A DNA stretch of 64,000 nucleotides from Ipomoea triloba. Its lineage: Eukaryota; Streptophyta; Magnoliopsida; Solanales; Convolvulaceae. The notes below the pieces were generated by a model. The model was not told the origin of the DNA and did no database searches. It saw nothing but the letters and a program-made list of their open reading frames with translations. The stretch lies in contig NC_044916.1 in the NCBI RefSeq assembly GCF_003576645.1, positions 21,890,025-21,954,024 on the forward strand, written 5' to 3'. The first letter of the stretch is position 1, and every line of letters starts with the position of its first letter. This document shows, one piece after another, positions 45,668 to 56,956 of this stretch. Made by a program: the position numbers and the translations under genes.

Positions 45668-46336
45668 TAGAAGACGACATAACTGCCCAAGACAAATATG
45701 GTGACTACTAATATCATGACGCGATCTAAATGTCTTTTAAATGGTTTGTAACGCTAACTCTAATGGTAGATTTGCTCTGTGTTAATCCTTAATATAGACC
45801 TCTATTACTGCTTCTTGCTTAGCAATGAGCAGGTTGTATTTCTGATGTGGATCAAGTAAGTAATACAGTAGGTGTTTTGTGCCAAGACAGCAAATCTTAG
45901 GTAACATGCAGAACTAGAAATGTGGAATATTTTCATCTGAATAACACAAGGAAGAAAAAGGAAAAAAAAAGGTGAATTAAGTGGTGTCTCAGATTGTATG
46001 TTTGGTTTTGCATTTTGACCTTGTGGGATCTGACATACAAAGTGAAAGCAAATCATCATTTCCTCCTTTTGTTTTCCTACTTCTTATGTTTGTTTGTTGA
46101 GATTTGAATTTGAATTTGAATGGTAAATCATAATTATGATAGGATGAACTTTTAGTATGGTAGCACAAGAAGACAATTATAGCACATAAAGATTTGACCT
46201 CACAAAAAATGTTTAGAAGGCAAAAAGTCTATTATGAAGATATATTGGTGTTAGAGGGGCAAAAGAGGCGAGCTGAGTTCAAACTTAAGTAGGCTAGAGG
46301 TCTAAGTTTGAAATAGTTACAATGGATTGAGTTTAA
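45668..46336. other. 3' UTR and flank of the FRIGIDA-like gene
   Basis: AT-rich. No strong polyadenylation signal stands out, and no gene is seen. Confidence 0.6.
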
Positions 46337-46712
46337 GTTTACTTGATCGAGTTTAAAAATTTATGTTTAACTTTAGTTAGTTAACTTTTATAAGATTCGA
46401 ACTTAGTTGATTGAGAACTTTTATAAGATTCGAACTTAGTTGATTGGCTGAAGTTTGAACAATAGTTATGTGTGTGTGTATGTGTGCTTGTCGGGGGATG
46501 GGTTGGTGGGTAGGAGGCTTGTGAGCGGTTCAACAAGTGTTTGAGTTTACTTGATTGAGTTTAAAAATTTATGTTCAACTTTAGTTAGTTAACTTTTATA
46601 AGATTCAAACTTAGTTGATTGGCTCAAGTTTGAACAATAGTTATATGTGTGTGTATGTGTGCTTGTCGGGGGATGGGTTGGTGGGTAGGGGGCTTGTGAG
46701 CGGTTCAACAAG
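46337..46712 (+). repeat. Tandem duplication of about 170-200 bp
   Basis: Copy 1 at 46337-46537 and copy 2 at 46545-46712 share GTTTACTTGAT(C/T)GAGTTTAAA, a GTGTGTGTATGTGTGCTTGT run and GAGCGGTTCAACAAG. Copy 1 has an extra internal duplication of about 33 bp (TTTTATAAGATTCGAACTTA twice). Non-coding. Confidence 0.85.
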
Positions 46713-47196
46713 CTACAATCCAAAAAGTTTTAAGCTCGAGTTCAACCCGAGTTCAGATTTGACCAAACTCAAACCAAATTTTAATTGAATGATTCGTGAG
46801 CTACCCAACTCATTTGCACCCCTAGGCCCTAATTGGTGTAATTAGTTATAGTTTTAACTTGTATATTATGTTTATTTTTTCTTTCCATGGTTATATTTTT
46901 AAATTTTTTTTTATTTAATTGTTAACGTCATTAAATATAGTAAATTGTACATTGTGTTAATTTTTTGTACACATTAATTTTTATTTTTTTTTACCATTCT
47001 CCATTTTTCATGATATATGGATTATTTTTATTGTCTTTTTCTTTCTTATCTTTAGTGTAGTTGGCAAGAGAAAGGTTGTCTGATCGGGTCGGAGTGTTTT
47101 TATTCTTCTTCAATTATTCTTTTGTTTGTCTCTTCATGCTCTTTAATTTATCTGGGTTGTTGTGTTCCATTTGCCTCTTTCTCTTTTGCTTTTCAT
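46713..47196. other. AT-rich intergenic DNA
   Basis: No gene or structured element recognised. Confidence 0.55.
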
Positions 47197-47212
47197 TCTT
47201 CTTCTCTCTTTT

Positions 47213-47917
47213 TTTTTTTTTTTTTTTTTTTGGGTAAATGAGAAAATATATTCCAAAAAGGAAACAAGAATGTACAAACTACACTAGGGCATACCCTAGT
47301 AAAAAACAATGATGGTTGTAATCTGAATATAACCCTTGAGTAAAACTGAAAAGCAACTACTTAGGCAAAGGAGCCTAAAATACAAATCTGCTCCCATCCA
47401 AATAGGAATTTTCAAAACACAAAGACCACAAACAAGAGATACAATACAATACTGGCAGAAAAATATCACCCCAAGATCCCTTCTGCTAACAGAAACATTC
47501 AAGAGTGATCTCAGGATCATGGAGCAAGATTATGAAAAATCTTGAACACCTGAAGAAGAATAATGGATATGGTTTTTGTCACCACAGCTTGGCTTCCCTC
47601 AAAAATCATTGCATTCCTGGCTTGCCAAATATAATAAACAGAGCATAAAATAGCCAATAGACCAATTTTTGAATGCATTCGAGATCCACGTGCATCTCTA
47701 TATGCCCACTTGATAGCCCCTTTGATTGAGCATGTCTTTCTAGTGATCCCAAGTCTTGCTCTAACCTCTTCCCAAACCTGTTTTGAGAAATCACAAGAGA
47801 AGAAGAGGTGGTTAACATTCTCCGGTTCCTTCCCACATAAGGTACATTTATCCTCAATATCCAAGAATTTGAGGTTGTCTTTAGTTGGAAGACGATTCCT
47901 AAGACAAAGCCAAGTTG
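47213..47917 (-). mobile_element. 5'-truncated LINE insertion with poly(A) and 16-bp target-site duplication
   Basis: The minus strand ends in a poly(A) tail (T-run to 47231 on the plus strand). Both sides carry TCTTCTTCTCTCTTTT (47197-47212 and 47918-47933), a 16-bp duplication. This is the signature of target-primed reverse transcription. The body encodes the zinc-binding region that follows RT in plant LINEs and a stop at 47517, so only the last ~700 bases were inserted. Confidence 0.88.
47517..47864 (-). pseudogene. zf-RVT fragment of a LINE ORF2
   Basis: CTLCGKEPENVNHLFFSCDF with C-x2-C...H-x4-C spacing and YYIWQARNAMIFEG are diagnostic of the zinc-binding (zf-RVT) domain at the C-terminus of plant LINE reverse transcriptases. 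115 codons, ending in FKIFHNLAP and a stop. It is part of the truncated insertion, upstream coding sequence is missing, and it is not a gene. Confidence 0.85.
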
Positions 47918-47933
47918 TCTTCTTCTCTCTTTT

Positions 47934-48259
47934 GTCCTACAATTTTGCAGAGGGATTTGGAAGTCTTATCTCACTCTCTCTCTCTCCCCCTTCCCCTTCA
48001 TTATTTTACTCATCATTTTCATTAAAAATTTTATTTTGTGAGATTTAAATTACTAGTCAAATACTGCGTACTACACGATTAAATAAATATTCAATAAGAA
48101 AAATAGTACAAATAATAAAGATCAAAATAATAGAAAAATCGATACATCATGAATAAAGAAAAATATAAATTAAAAATAATTTGTAAACGTTTGTTTGACA
48201 TTATCTCTTCGGAGGCTTCTATCTAATGAATCAGTTTTTCTCTTAAAGAAATTTGTAAA
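47934..48259. other. AT-rich intergenic DNA
   Basis: A CTCTCTCTCT run near 47975. Nothing else is seen. Confidence 0.55.
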
Positions 48260-51200
48260 TCCTATCTATAATAAAGCAAAATCATTTTCCCTCCAAAGTG
48301 TGAAAACATTTTGATAGATTTGTGGAATTATTGTGTTCACATTTATTGCAACAAACAAAGCAATCAGATTTTTTTACTATCACATTAATTACATTCAGAT
48401 TTAAATATATTGAAATTTGAAACGTTATTTGAATAATATTTTTTTGTTTACAATCTCATTCAAGTTGACTCTTCGTATACTTAAACAATAATTACAAGAT
48501 GATAAATTTAAATTTGAAATGACTTATACAATTTTCAAGTATAACATTAAATATACATAGGCTTCTCTAATACTACACAACACTATAAATAAGCCCTAAC
48601 AATTCTCAAGATGGCTACCTCTCTGGATTCATCATTAGAAATAAAATAAAATAAAATGGCTCAGAGATGTTGAAGAACAATTCTAAAAAACCTTTTGATA
48701 GTTCGTTGTTTCATAGTCCCTGCTCCATTGTACATGCCCTGCACTGAAATACCACATTTATATTGAAGCCAAGGTAATAACTCATCAATTCTCTTTCTCT
48801 ATATCATTTTAAAGCTCTATTTCAATTTACAGTATGTACTTCCTCTATTTTTTTTCTTCTATTTCTCAATTGTTTTGGTGGAGGGCTAGGGTTGAGAATG
48901 GGGCAGGCAATTGTATGGACACAATATGTTGAGAAAAGCTTATATAAACCCCTTTTAAGGATTTCAAGGGCATACCAAGCAATATTAGTGCCATTGACAC
49001 CTGAAGAGCATATTATGATCATAATAGCAATGAAACTCAAACTCAAGCAAGTGCATAAAATATATGTTTTGCTTTTTTCTTCTTTTTATATATATATTTT
49101 AAATTGCTAACATACTAGAAAGTTCATATGCAGTTGCACCTTTAAGCCACTACTGCAATTTCTCTGGGTGACAAGCTAGAGGTTTATCTCTATCAAAACA
49201 TTAAAAAAAAATGTAATCCTAAATATGATAAAAATACCAGGTATTATGGAGTACTTACTATAAAAGTAATTAAGCAAACATTGTTTAATCTGTAAGTTTA
49301 CCCCAACTTTATGCATACAATTTTCAAGGGAATTTACTTATTAAAAAACCACATTATTAATTTTATTTTGGGGGCGTATTCAACTTTCAATTTGACAAAA
49401 TCAGCTGCTTCAACTTCAAGAGTCCATTTATGAAAGCATTCAAACATCAAAGACGAAAAAGAAAAAAGTTATTGGTATAAACTAAGAACTATGGGCTAAG
49501 TTTACCTCCACAGCCCTAATCAAGTGAAAGAAGAAGCTGAAACACAGGTGCATACCAGTGCATGTTGGCGTTCGCAGTATAGCAACGGTGGGCGAAGCGG
49601 CGGCGGTTGGCGGAGCATGCAACGGCGGTGTAAATCAGTAACCTGAAATGAATAAATGACACTGCTTCCATTGAAAATTAGAAACGATGCTAAAGCTGAG
49701 GAGAGGCAGACATTTGAATAAATGAAAAATCGTGAAAATTGAAATCAGAATGAATATTTCAAGAACAAACAAGTGTAGCCGTTGAATTTGCAGTGGGTGA
49801 GGAGAGGCCGTGGCTTGATCGGCTGGGCACGGTTGGAGCCTGAACTGGCGGCCGACTATGGATCTCGGAGTGCGTGATCGGCTGCTTGAAGCTTTAGCGT
49901 GAGGTCGATGTGGCGAATGGCGGCAGTGACTCCGGTGAGGCAAGGGACTGAGACGCAGATGGAATGATAGACTGCAGATCGGCTAAGGGGCTTAGAGATT
50001 GAGGTATTGTGTGCGTGAATGTGAGGATGAGGAAGTGAGGAGGCACAATGAAGCGGAGGGCTGAGACAGGAAAAATGGGAGATTAGGGTTTGTACCCAGA
50101 TGTAATGAAATTTAAAAAAAAAGAATTTTATATAAAAATGTATATGTATACTCTTAAATTGTTATGTGATTAAAAAAGTATATATATGGTTTTCAAAAAA
50201 AAAAGTATAAATATTATATACGTGGCCTTAAAAAAATTGAAAGCTTATTTTTTCAATAACTAAATTTTGTTTAATTTTTTAAGCTAATTTCTATTGAGTT
50301 ATAAAAAGTTTGTATTGATTTTTTTTGGGTTGTGAAATAAAATATTTTAAAAATGAATTTCAAAAATAACTGTAATGAAGTAATTGCATTATTCATATTT
50401 TTGTAAAAAAAAGTGATATTTGTGTCATTGTGTGTTATCAATTTTAGTTTGTGATAAATCAAAAAATATTTGTAATTCTACTACTAATGTAGTTTATAAA
50501 GAGATTTTTAATAATTTATAATTTGTGTTTTAAATAATATAATCTTTTCTTATTGACACAAATATTTCATTTTAATATATTGATTTATTTTAATATAATC
50601 TTTTCTTATTGACAATAGTATATTATGGTGAAATAGTTGTAATTCAACGGTTAATTATTGGATGAGAAATATCAATCAACAATTATAATGTTAATGATAA
50701 ATATTGATCACACTCTTGGACTTTACAATGATACTCGGTTAATTGTAATAAGGTCATACGCTATCAAATATTGGGTTGCTACTAAAGAAACCAGTATTTG
50801 TTTATGGACAAATGTTTGTAGCGGCATCTAGTGTAATTAACCCCAACGGTTTCAAAATATTAGTTTGTGGTGAATCGGAAAGAGTTTGTACTTCTACTAC
50901 TAATGTGGTTTACAAAGAGGGATTTAATGATTTGTAATTTCTTTTTTTTTTTCAATAATTATAATCAATCAAACAGTATGTTTCTTAGTCATTGTACATG
51001 TTTTTGTGAACTCAATATTACATGATTTTTTTTATCTACTTCATGAACAATACTTATTATTTATTTATACCAAAATATAGATCTATTATATATGGTCGTG
51101 CATCGCCTATAAATATATATCTTAATAAGAATTGTACTCCAACCACTAATGTTATATATCAGGAAATTTTTAATAATTTGTAAATAAAATTATCATTTAG

Positions 51201-51360
51201 GAATCAATATTTCTTTTGACGTGCAATATTCTATAAATACATTTTACAATTTAATATGTATAGTCTATTATCACATATATTCATGCCGTTTGTTTATTAC
51301 AATAATATTTTTAACTAAAATTTAAATTACAGACTGTGCATCGCACGGGTACAACACTAG
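48260..51360 (+). mobile_element. Candidate non-autonomous Helitron
   Basis: The 5' end TCCTATCTATAATAAAGC begins with TC after an A. The 3' end is CTAG followed by T, so insertion between A and T fits. A 6-bp-stem hairpin (CTGTGCATCGCACGG, 51334-51348) lies 8 bases before CTAG. These are the structural marks of plant Helitrons. There is no Rep/helicase ORF. The interior has repeated phrases (TCTACTACTAATGT-GTTTA at 50477 and 50894; CCACTAATGTTATATA at 51150) and a GC-rich island at 49550-50100. Confidence 0.6.
49550..50100 (-). other. GC-rich island inside the Helitron candidate, possible captured gene fragment
   Basis: This stretch has far higher GC than the rest of the element. On the minus strand it is rich in CCGCC, CACCG and similar phrases, like the 5' UTR and first exon of a plant gene. 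A minus-strand ORF (49943-49635) is Arg/His/Ser/Pro-rich and shows no domain I know. A gene fragment captured by the Helitron is an inference. Confidence 0.4.
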
Positions 51361-52305
51361 TATACAATAAAGTATATGCACACAATACAAGTTATTATAT
51401 TTAATAGTGTTAATAGTTTAAGAGAAAAGAAGGATAAATGCCAAAAAAAAAAAAAGAAAAAAAAAAAAGAAAGTGTACAAAAAAAGTGCTATATACAAAT
51501 TAACACCGCAATTGATTATGCAACAAATTTTTACGCAAATTAAATCATGTTGTTTTGTTTTGTGCATGTGAGTCTTGGTCCAAAACAATGTTGTTTTGTT
51601 TAAATTAGTGCAATAGATTATTGCTTGCCCTTCTGTTTGGTCAACATTTACTTTTATTGTAATATACATAATATGTTAACTATAAGTACATAAACTTACA
51701 TCTGTAAGTACTTAATATGTAAACCATAAATATATCTTATCAAGTTATTCTAACATTATCTTAAGTTCATAATATATGAACTGTAGGTAAATAAATTTCT
51801 AAAAGCTCATAAATTAAATATTTGACATGTAATCATGATTATGGTATAATTTTAAGAGATATTTTGTTGAAAATTATCAACTTTTTATTATAAATTTAAT
51901 ATATTGATAATATAAAATTGTAATTAATAAATTGTGTGATTGCAATTAACATATTATGTGACTGCTGTTTAACACATTATGTACTTATAGATAATATATC
52001 AACGTTGTTTTTGATTGCACAAAGAAAAAATGACGCCACTAAAAATACTATTTATGTAAATTACAAAACGTATCACTTTAAACCAAAGTCCACATTTTAA
52101 GGTGGTTCTTCATGCATGATATAACAATTGCATGTTTTTTAATCCTGTTTCAATCTAGCTCTTTTACTGTCCAAAAACCAAAATGTTTGGTACATTATTT
52201 AAGTCATGAGCTCTAGGCCCAGAACAACGAAATCTCCGGTGTAAGATACTAAGATTTGATAACTTGTCCATCTATTCTTCCCATTGTTATGCTATGGGCA
52301 AATGA
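51361..52305. other. AT-rich intergenic DNA
   Basis: An A-rich run at 51440-51470 and repeated phrases such as TAATATGTAA and ACATTATGTACTTA hint at another short-repeat-filled element, but I cannot define ends. No gene is seen. Confidence 0.5.
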
Positions 52306-52546
52306 TTGCGTGGGCCATGGTTCACATAATGTTGTGTGGACCATAATAAATAATATTCTGTACATTTTTAAAATACTAAATGTACATTATACAATATAAT
52401 GTACATTCAGTACATAAATAATGTACATCCCCAGAATACAATGTATATTATTTTTATATTGAATGTACATTATTTTTATATTGAATGTATATTATTTGAT
52501 AGTATGGTCCATGGTCCACACAATAATGATTGTATACTATGGACCA
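52306..52546. mobile_element. Short-repeat-filled non-autonomous element D
   Basis: The ends GGGCCATGGTTCACATAATG and, near the right, ATGGTCCATGGTCCACACAA face each other. GTTGTGTGGACCAT is matched in reverse at the right as ATGGTCCACACAAT. The interior is AATGTACATTAT-type repeats. It resembles elements A to C in plan. Confidence 0.55.
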
Positions 52547-52939
52547 GGACTCATCATGCATTATAAATCTTGTTCTAAAAAGTATGCATGGACACAGTTG
52601 GTATGGGACAGTGAGGGCAACTGCCCCCTCCCCAATCGTTATTGGCAGGGTAATTGGGAGCAGCACTAACCCGAATTGCAGGTAGACGAGCAGGCATGGG
52701 GAAGTCAAACGGCCACCCGTTACACAAGCGCGACACATTGAAGAAGAGTTACTCCAACGGCTCCTTATTGTTATTACCCGCACTTAGTATAGGCATTAAG
52801 CATCTGTTACATTCATAGAAGAGTCATTGCATTCATGGTATAAAGAGAAACCCTGTTGTAGAAGAGGGACACACAAACGATTGTACTGAAACTATAATGC
52901 TTACTTAACAAATATATACCGGTAATATTTTTACCTTCA
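52547..52939 (+). repeat. Probable LTR fragment
   Basis: A TATA box (TATAAAGA at 52839-52846) is followed by an R/U5-like stretch ending CCTTCA, directly before TGGTGCTTTCATTGAGAGC (52941-52959), which has the position and TGG start of a primer-binding site. The left limit is unknown. Confidence 0.4.
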
Positions 52940-53180
52940 TTGGTGCTTTCATTGAGAGCCGAGATCAAATCTTAGGTAAAATTTCACAAACTAGCTTGTC
53001 ACTAGAGATGACACGATCAGATCTAGCTTGTCGGCACTGGCTCAGCTCGTGGTAGGGATGCAAGGTCTCCCCCATTGCCTCCTCAAGAAGTAGAGACCGA
53101 GTCCCCTCGGAGAGAGAGAATACAAGGCAAAGGCCGCCTTGGCTACAATTCAAGGCCGAGGCCGCGCCTTGGCCACTAGT
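52940..53180 (+). other. Probable leader after the LTR fragment
   Basis: Non-coding sequence between the putative PBS and the 18-bp minisatellite. No gag is recognised. Confidence 0.4.
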
Positions 53181-53481
53181 ACGTTCACCTCCTCAAGTGC
53201 GTCCGCCTCCTCCAGTGCGTCCGCCTCATCCACGCATCTGCCGCCGCATCCATGCGTCCACCTTCTCAAGTGCGTCTGCCTCATCCATGCGTACGCCTCC
53301 TCAAGTGCGTCCGCCTCCTCCAGTGCGTTCAACTCCTCAAGTGCGTCCGCTTCATCCATGCGTCCGCCTCCTCAAGTGCATCCGCCTCATCTAGGCGTCC
53401 GCCTCCTCTAGTTCGTCCGCCTCCTCAAGTGCGTCCTTCTCATTATTGCATCCGCCTCATCCATGTGTCCGCCTCCTCAAG
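53181..53481 (+). repeat. 18-bp minisatellite
   Basis: About 16 units of GTGCGTCCGCCTCCTCAA and variants with ATCCATG substitutions, arranged in higher-order groups. Because 18 is a multiple of 3, several frames on both strands stay open. These are not genes. Confidence 0.88.
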
Positions 53482-53702
53482 TAGGGGTGAGCAAAATGTC
53501 GGTTAACCGACCGCTAACCGCTAACCGAACCGATCAAAAAAATCGGTTATCGGTCGGTTATTGTTATCACTTTTTGAAAAAATTTGATTTTTCAGTTATT
53601 ATACGGTTATTGGGATTCGGTTATCGATCGGTAACCGATAACCGACATATAATATTATATTTAATATTAATATATTATATCTAAATTATGGGCTACAATC
53701 TG
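53482..53702 (+). mobile_element. Left part of a hAT-like MITE cut by element 2
   Basis: It starts TAGGGGTGAGCAAAATG, a common plant hAT-type MITE end, and contains many GGTTAACCG/CGGTTATCGG palindromic phrases. The right end is missing because element 2 begins at 53703. Confidence 0.5.
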
Positions 53703-54459
53703 TGTTAGGAACATAATGTAATAGATTTTGATGATACCAAAATGTATTTCAGAATCCCCTAAGTCTCGAAAGATAGAAATTATATGTAAGTTCGACAAGT
53801 AAACTAAGAGCGAAGATACAACCGGGTAACTTGAGCTCAACTCGGAAAATATTTAAGCTTAAGGTGAAACTTGTGTGAACATCTTAGAAAGTCTCGTGTT
53901 GTACTCTTATAGATAGATCAGAAGAAGGCACGGGACAACACTGGAGGAATAAGGGTCTGCGAGACATCAACTAAGTCTCGAGACATAAGCAGAGTCCGAG
54001 AGATAGGATCTCTCGATACAACAACCCAGTTCGAGACATAAGCAGAGTTCGAGAGATAGATCTCTCGATACATGGGGATCAAGACATCAAACAATCGAGA
54101 CATCAATCTTGGTCTCGATAAACTGACACTTCTCCCAAAAGGCTGAATGACGGTCAGGAAGCATGGATAAAGTTTGGAGAAGAAAAATATCATGGAGATA
54201 AAATATTAAGGAGGTGCCAGAAGTGGATGCCACATCAGAATTCCACAACAAACGGATAGAAGGTGCACTAATCCAAAGTAGGTCTTATTCCCTAAAATGA
54301 GGATCAATGAGAATTTAAAAAGAGTAACTTTTACCAAAAGTAGCAAGTGGAGCATGGACTCAAGAAAGTGGATTATGGAATATCCACTACCAAACAAAAG
54401 GTTCAAGTTACAAGACCACCACTCCATGAAAAATGCTGAAAAGATGCAAGTCCCATACA
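53703..54459 (+). repeat. 5' part of the element 2 LTR
   Basis: It aligns with the first ~760 bases of the element 1 LTR. It is dense in GTCTCGAGAC palindromes and TCGAGAGAT motifs at 53960-54130. Bases 54196-54400 fill the place of the N gap in element 1. The rest is lost in the gap. Confidence 0.88.
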
Positions 54460-55244
54460 NNNNNNNNNNNNNNNNNNNNNNNNNNNNNNNNNNNNNNNNN
54501 NNNNNNNNNNNNNNNNNNNNNNNNNNNNNNNNNNNNNNNNNNNNNNNNNNNNNNNNNNNNNNNNNNNNNNNNNNNNNNNNNNNNNNNNNNNNNNNNNNNN
54601 NNNNNNNNNNNNNNNNNNNNNNNNNNNNNNNNNNNNNNNNNNNNNNNNNNNNNNNNNNNNNNNNNNNNNNNNNNNNNNNNNNNNNNNNNNNNNNNNNNNN
54701 NNNNNNNNNNNNNNNNNNNNNNNNNNNNNNNNNNNNNNNNNNNNNNNNNNNNNNNNNNNNNNNNNNNNNNNNNNNNNNNNNNNNNNNNNNNNNNNNNNNN
54801 NNNNNNNNNNNNNNNNNNNNNNNNNNNNNNNNNNNNNNNNNNNNNNNNNNNNNNNNNNNNNNNNNNNNNNNNNNNNNNNNNNNNNNNNNNNNNNNNNNNN
54901 NNNNNNNNNNNNNNNNNNNNNNNNNNNNNNNNNNNNNNNNNNNNNNNNNNNNNNNNNNNNNNNNNNNNNNNNNNNNNNNNNNNNNNNNNNNNNNNNNNNN
55001 NNNNNNNNNNNNNNNNNNNNNNNNNNNNNNNNNNNNNNNNNNNNNNNNNNNNNNNNNNNNNNNNNNNNNNNNNNNNNNNNNNNNNNNNNNNNNNNNNNNN
55101 NNNNNNNNNNNNNNNNNNNNNNNNNNNNNNNNNNNNNNNNNNNNNNNNNNNNNNNNNNNNNNNNNNNNNNNNNNNNNNNNNNNNNNNNNNNNNNNNNNNN
55201 NNNNNNNNNNNNNNNNNNNNNNNNNNNNNNNNNNNNNNNNNNNN
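54460..55244. other. Assembly gap of 785 N in element 2
   Basis: Covers the rest of the LTR, the PBS and the gag N-terminus. In element 1 the matching interval is about 2.0 kb and includes the 76-bp array, so the gap is probably under-sized. Confidence 0.9.
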
Positions 55245-55246
55245 TA

Positions 55247-56956
55247 CGAGGCCTTACCAAGGAGTGGGAAATGAAGGTGATCACAATGCGTGATCACAGG
55301 GATTTGAAGAACACCACAACCGACCAACTGTTCAGAGATCTCAAAGCCTTCGAATTTGAGATGTTTCCGAGAGATGAGGACGTGGTGGACAGACGGAATG
55401 TGGCACTGGTTGCTGATCAACCATCCACCTCTTCAAGGTCAGATTCTAATCCCACTAATATTTTATCTGACGAACAGTTTGCTCTTTTTATAAGAAAATT
55501 CAGGAAATACCTGAAGAAGAATCCAGAAAGCAACGTCAGCTCACCTTCCTCCTCAAGAAGGAAAACCGAGAGATACTCAGCTAGGAGGTCGGAAGAGGAA
55601 AATCAAGGTCTTTGCTACAACTGCAGAAGACCAGGACATTTCAAGGCCGAATGCCCTTATCCTGTGGTAAGCAAATATCAAGGCCAAGAAGGCAGGGATT
55701 CCAGAAGAAAGGAGGAATCCAAAGAGAAGCCAGCACAAGGTGGCTTCAAGGGAGATTCAAAAAATCATCTGCGCAGAAAGGCGCTTGTTGCTGAAGAACT
55801 CGAGAGAGCAATCGAGGAATCCGAGACATCGAGCTCCAGTGAAGGCAGCAGCAGCTCAGAAGATGAGAGGGGACTCATCTGCTTATACACCGAGGAAGAA
55901 GAGGATCAATGTCTAATGGCCATTGACAATGAGGTAACCTCTACTTCCACATCTCGCTGCTCTACCTCTACCTCTCGTTGTTCTTCGTTCAGAAGCGATA
56001 AAGATCCCTTTGAGATGCTTGAAACACTTAAAAGGGATCTCGCTATCGCTAACAGCACTCATGCCAAAATCCGGGAAGAAAACAGCAAGCTAACTGCTGA
56101 AAGAGATATGTTTAAGAATGTCTCGAAAGAGAATTCGGAGCTAACTCTCAAAGTAAGTGAGTTAGAAGCTAAAGTAATCCTACTAGCTGAAGAGTGCAAA
56201 GCTTGAGAGACCAGAGAGCTTAATCTTAGAAAGGTCATAGCATCATACACTAATTCCTCCAAAGCTATGGAGAAAATGGTAAATGATCACAGACCCACTA
56301 GTGATAGAACCGGTCTAGGGTTCCGTCAAGACTGTCTCTCGAGAGATAAACAGACCAATGGTTTGGGAACTTCAAATAATGGAGGATCTCAACCCAAACC
56401 AAACAATGGTCATAAAAGACCAACAGAAAAGACCAGAGTAGCTATTCATAAACCGTCCCTATACACCAGCAATGGAAAGTATAGGAAAGCTACGAAGAAT
56501 GACCGGGTAAACAATATCGAGAGATCACCTTGCTATCTCTCGCAAGGCCATTCCAAGTACAAAAGAAGCTACATTCCATATAATGCGCCTCAAGGCAAAT
56601 ATGGAAGGTCTGAGATCCATAGAGTTAGGAACTCTCGGATAGAGAAAAGTAGACTCTATCCATCTAATGAGGACTGGTCATCGAATCATGATTTCTGGAA
56701 GAAATCTAACTTCCAGCAATTTCACATGACCAAACAGGCAATGAAGGGCATGATGCGTAAGTCCGAGGTCAGGCCTCAACCAAAACTGATCTATGCACCT
56801 AAGAGGCCCAGAGTCTTTGCTAGCATTCCTTATGATTATCAAACGTATAATGGCTACATTGCACTTAGGCCTGGAGTAATGGGTCCAAGGTATAAATGGA
56901 TGCCTAAACTTACTAACCAACCAGGACCCAAAGTTTGGGTACCTAAATCTACTTGA
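55247..56956 (+). pseudogene. gag of element 2, 5' end in the gap, one nonsense codon
   Basis: The frame is open from the gap edge (LTKEWEMKVITM). It contains the CCHC knuckle (CYNCRRPGHFKAEC), the serine/acid tracts, the coiled coil, TGLGF and the final WVPK. A TGA at 56204-56206 replaces the CGA seen in element 1 (AEECKA then stop), a CG-to-TG change as expected from deamination of methylated cytosine. Apart from that the frame continues to its normal stop at 56954-56956. The overlap copy at 57647-59178 carries the same TGA. Confidence 0.85.

Noticed and set aside
48892..49110. 72-codon ORF starting MRMGQAIVWTQYVEK inside the Helitron candidate
   Set aside because: No domain recognised and no splice context; could be an exon relic but not supportable.
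53139..53506. Several overlapping ORFs (Ser/Ala- or Arg/Pro-rich) on both strands
   Set aside because: Produced by an 18-bp minisatellite whose period is a multiple of 3; no start context, domain or conservation.
54206..55420. Long ORFs crossing the 785-N gap
   Set aside because: Most of their length is unknown sequence; the real coding frame after the gap is gag from 55247.
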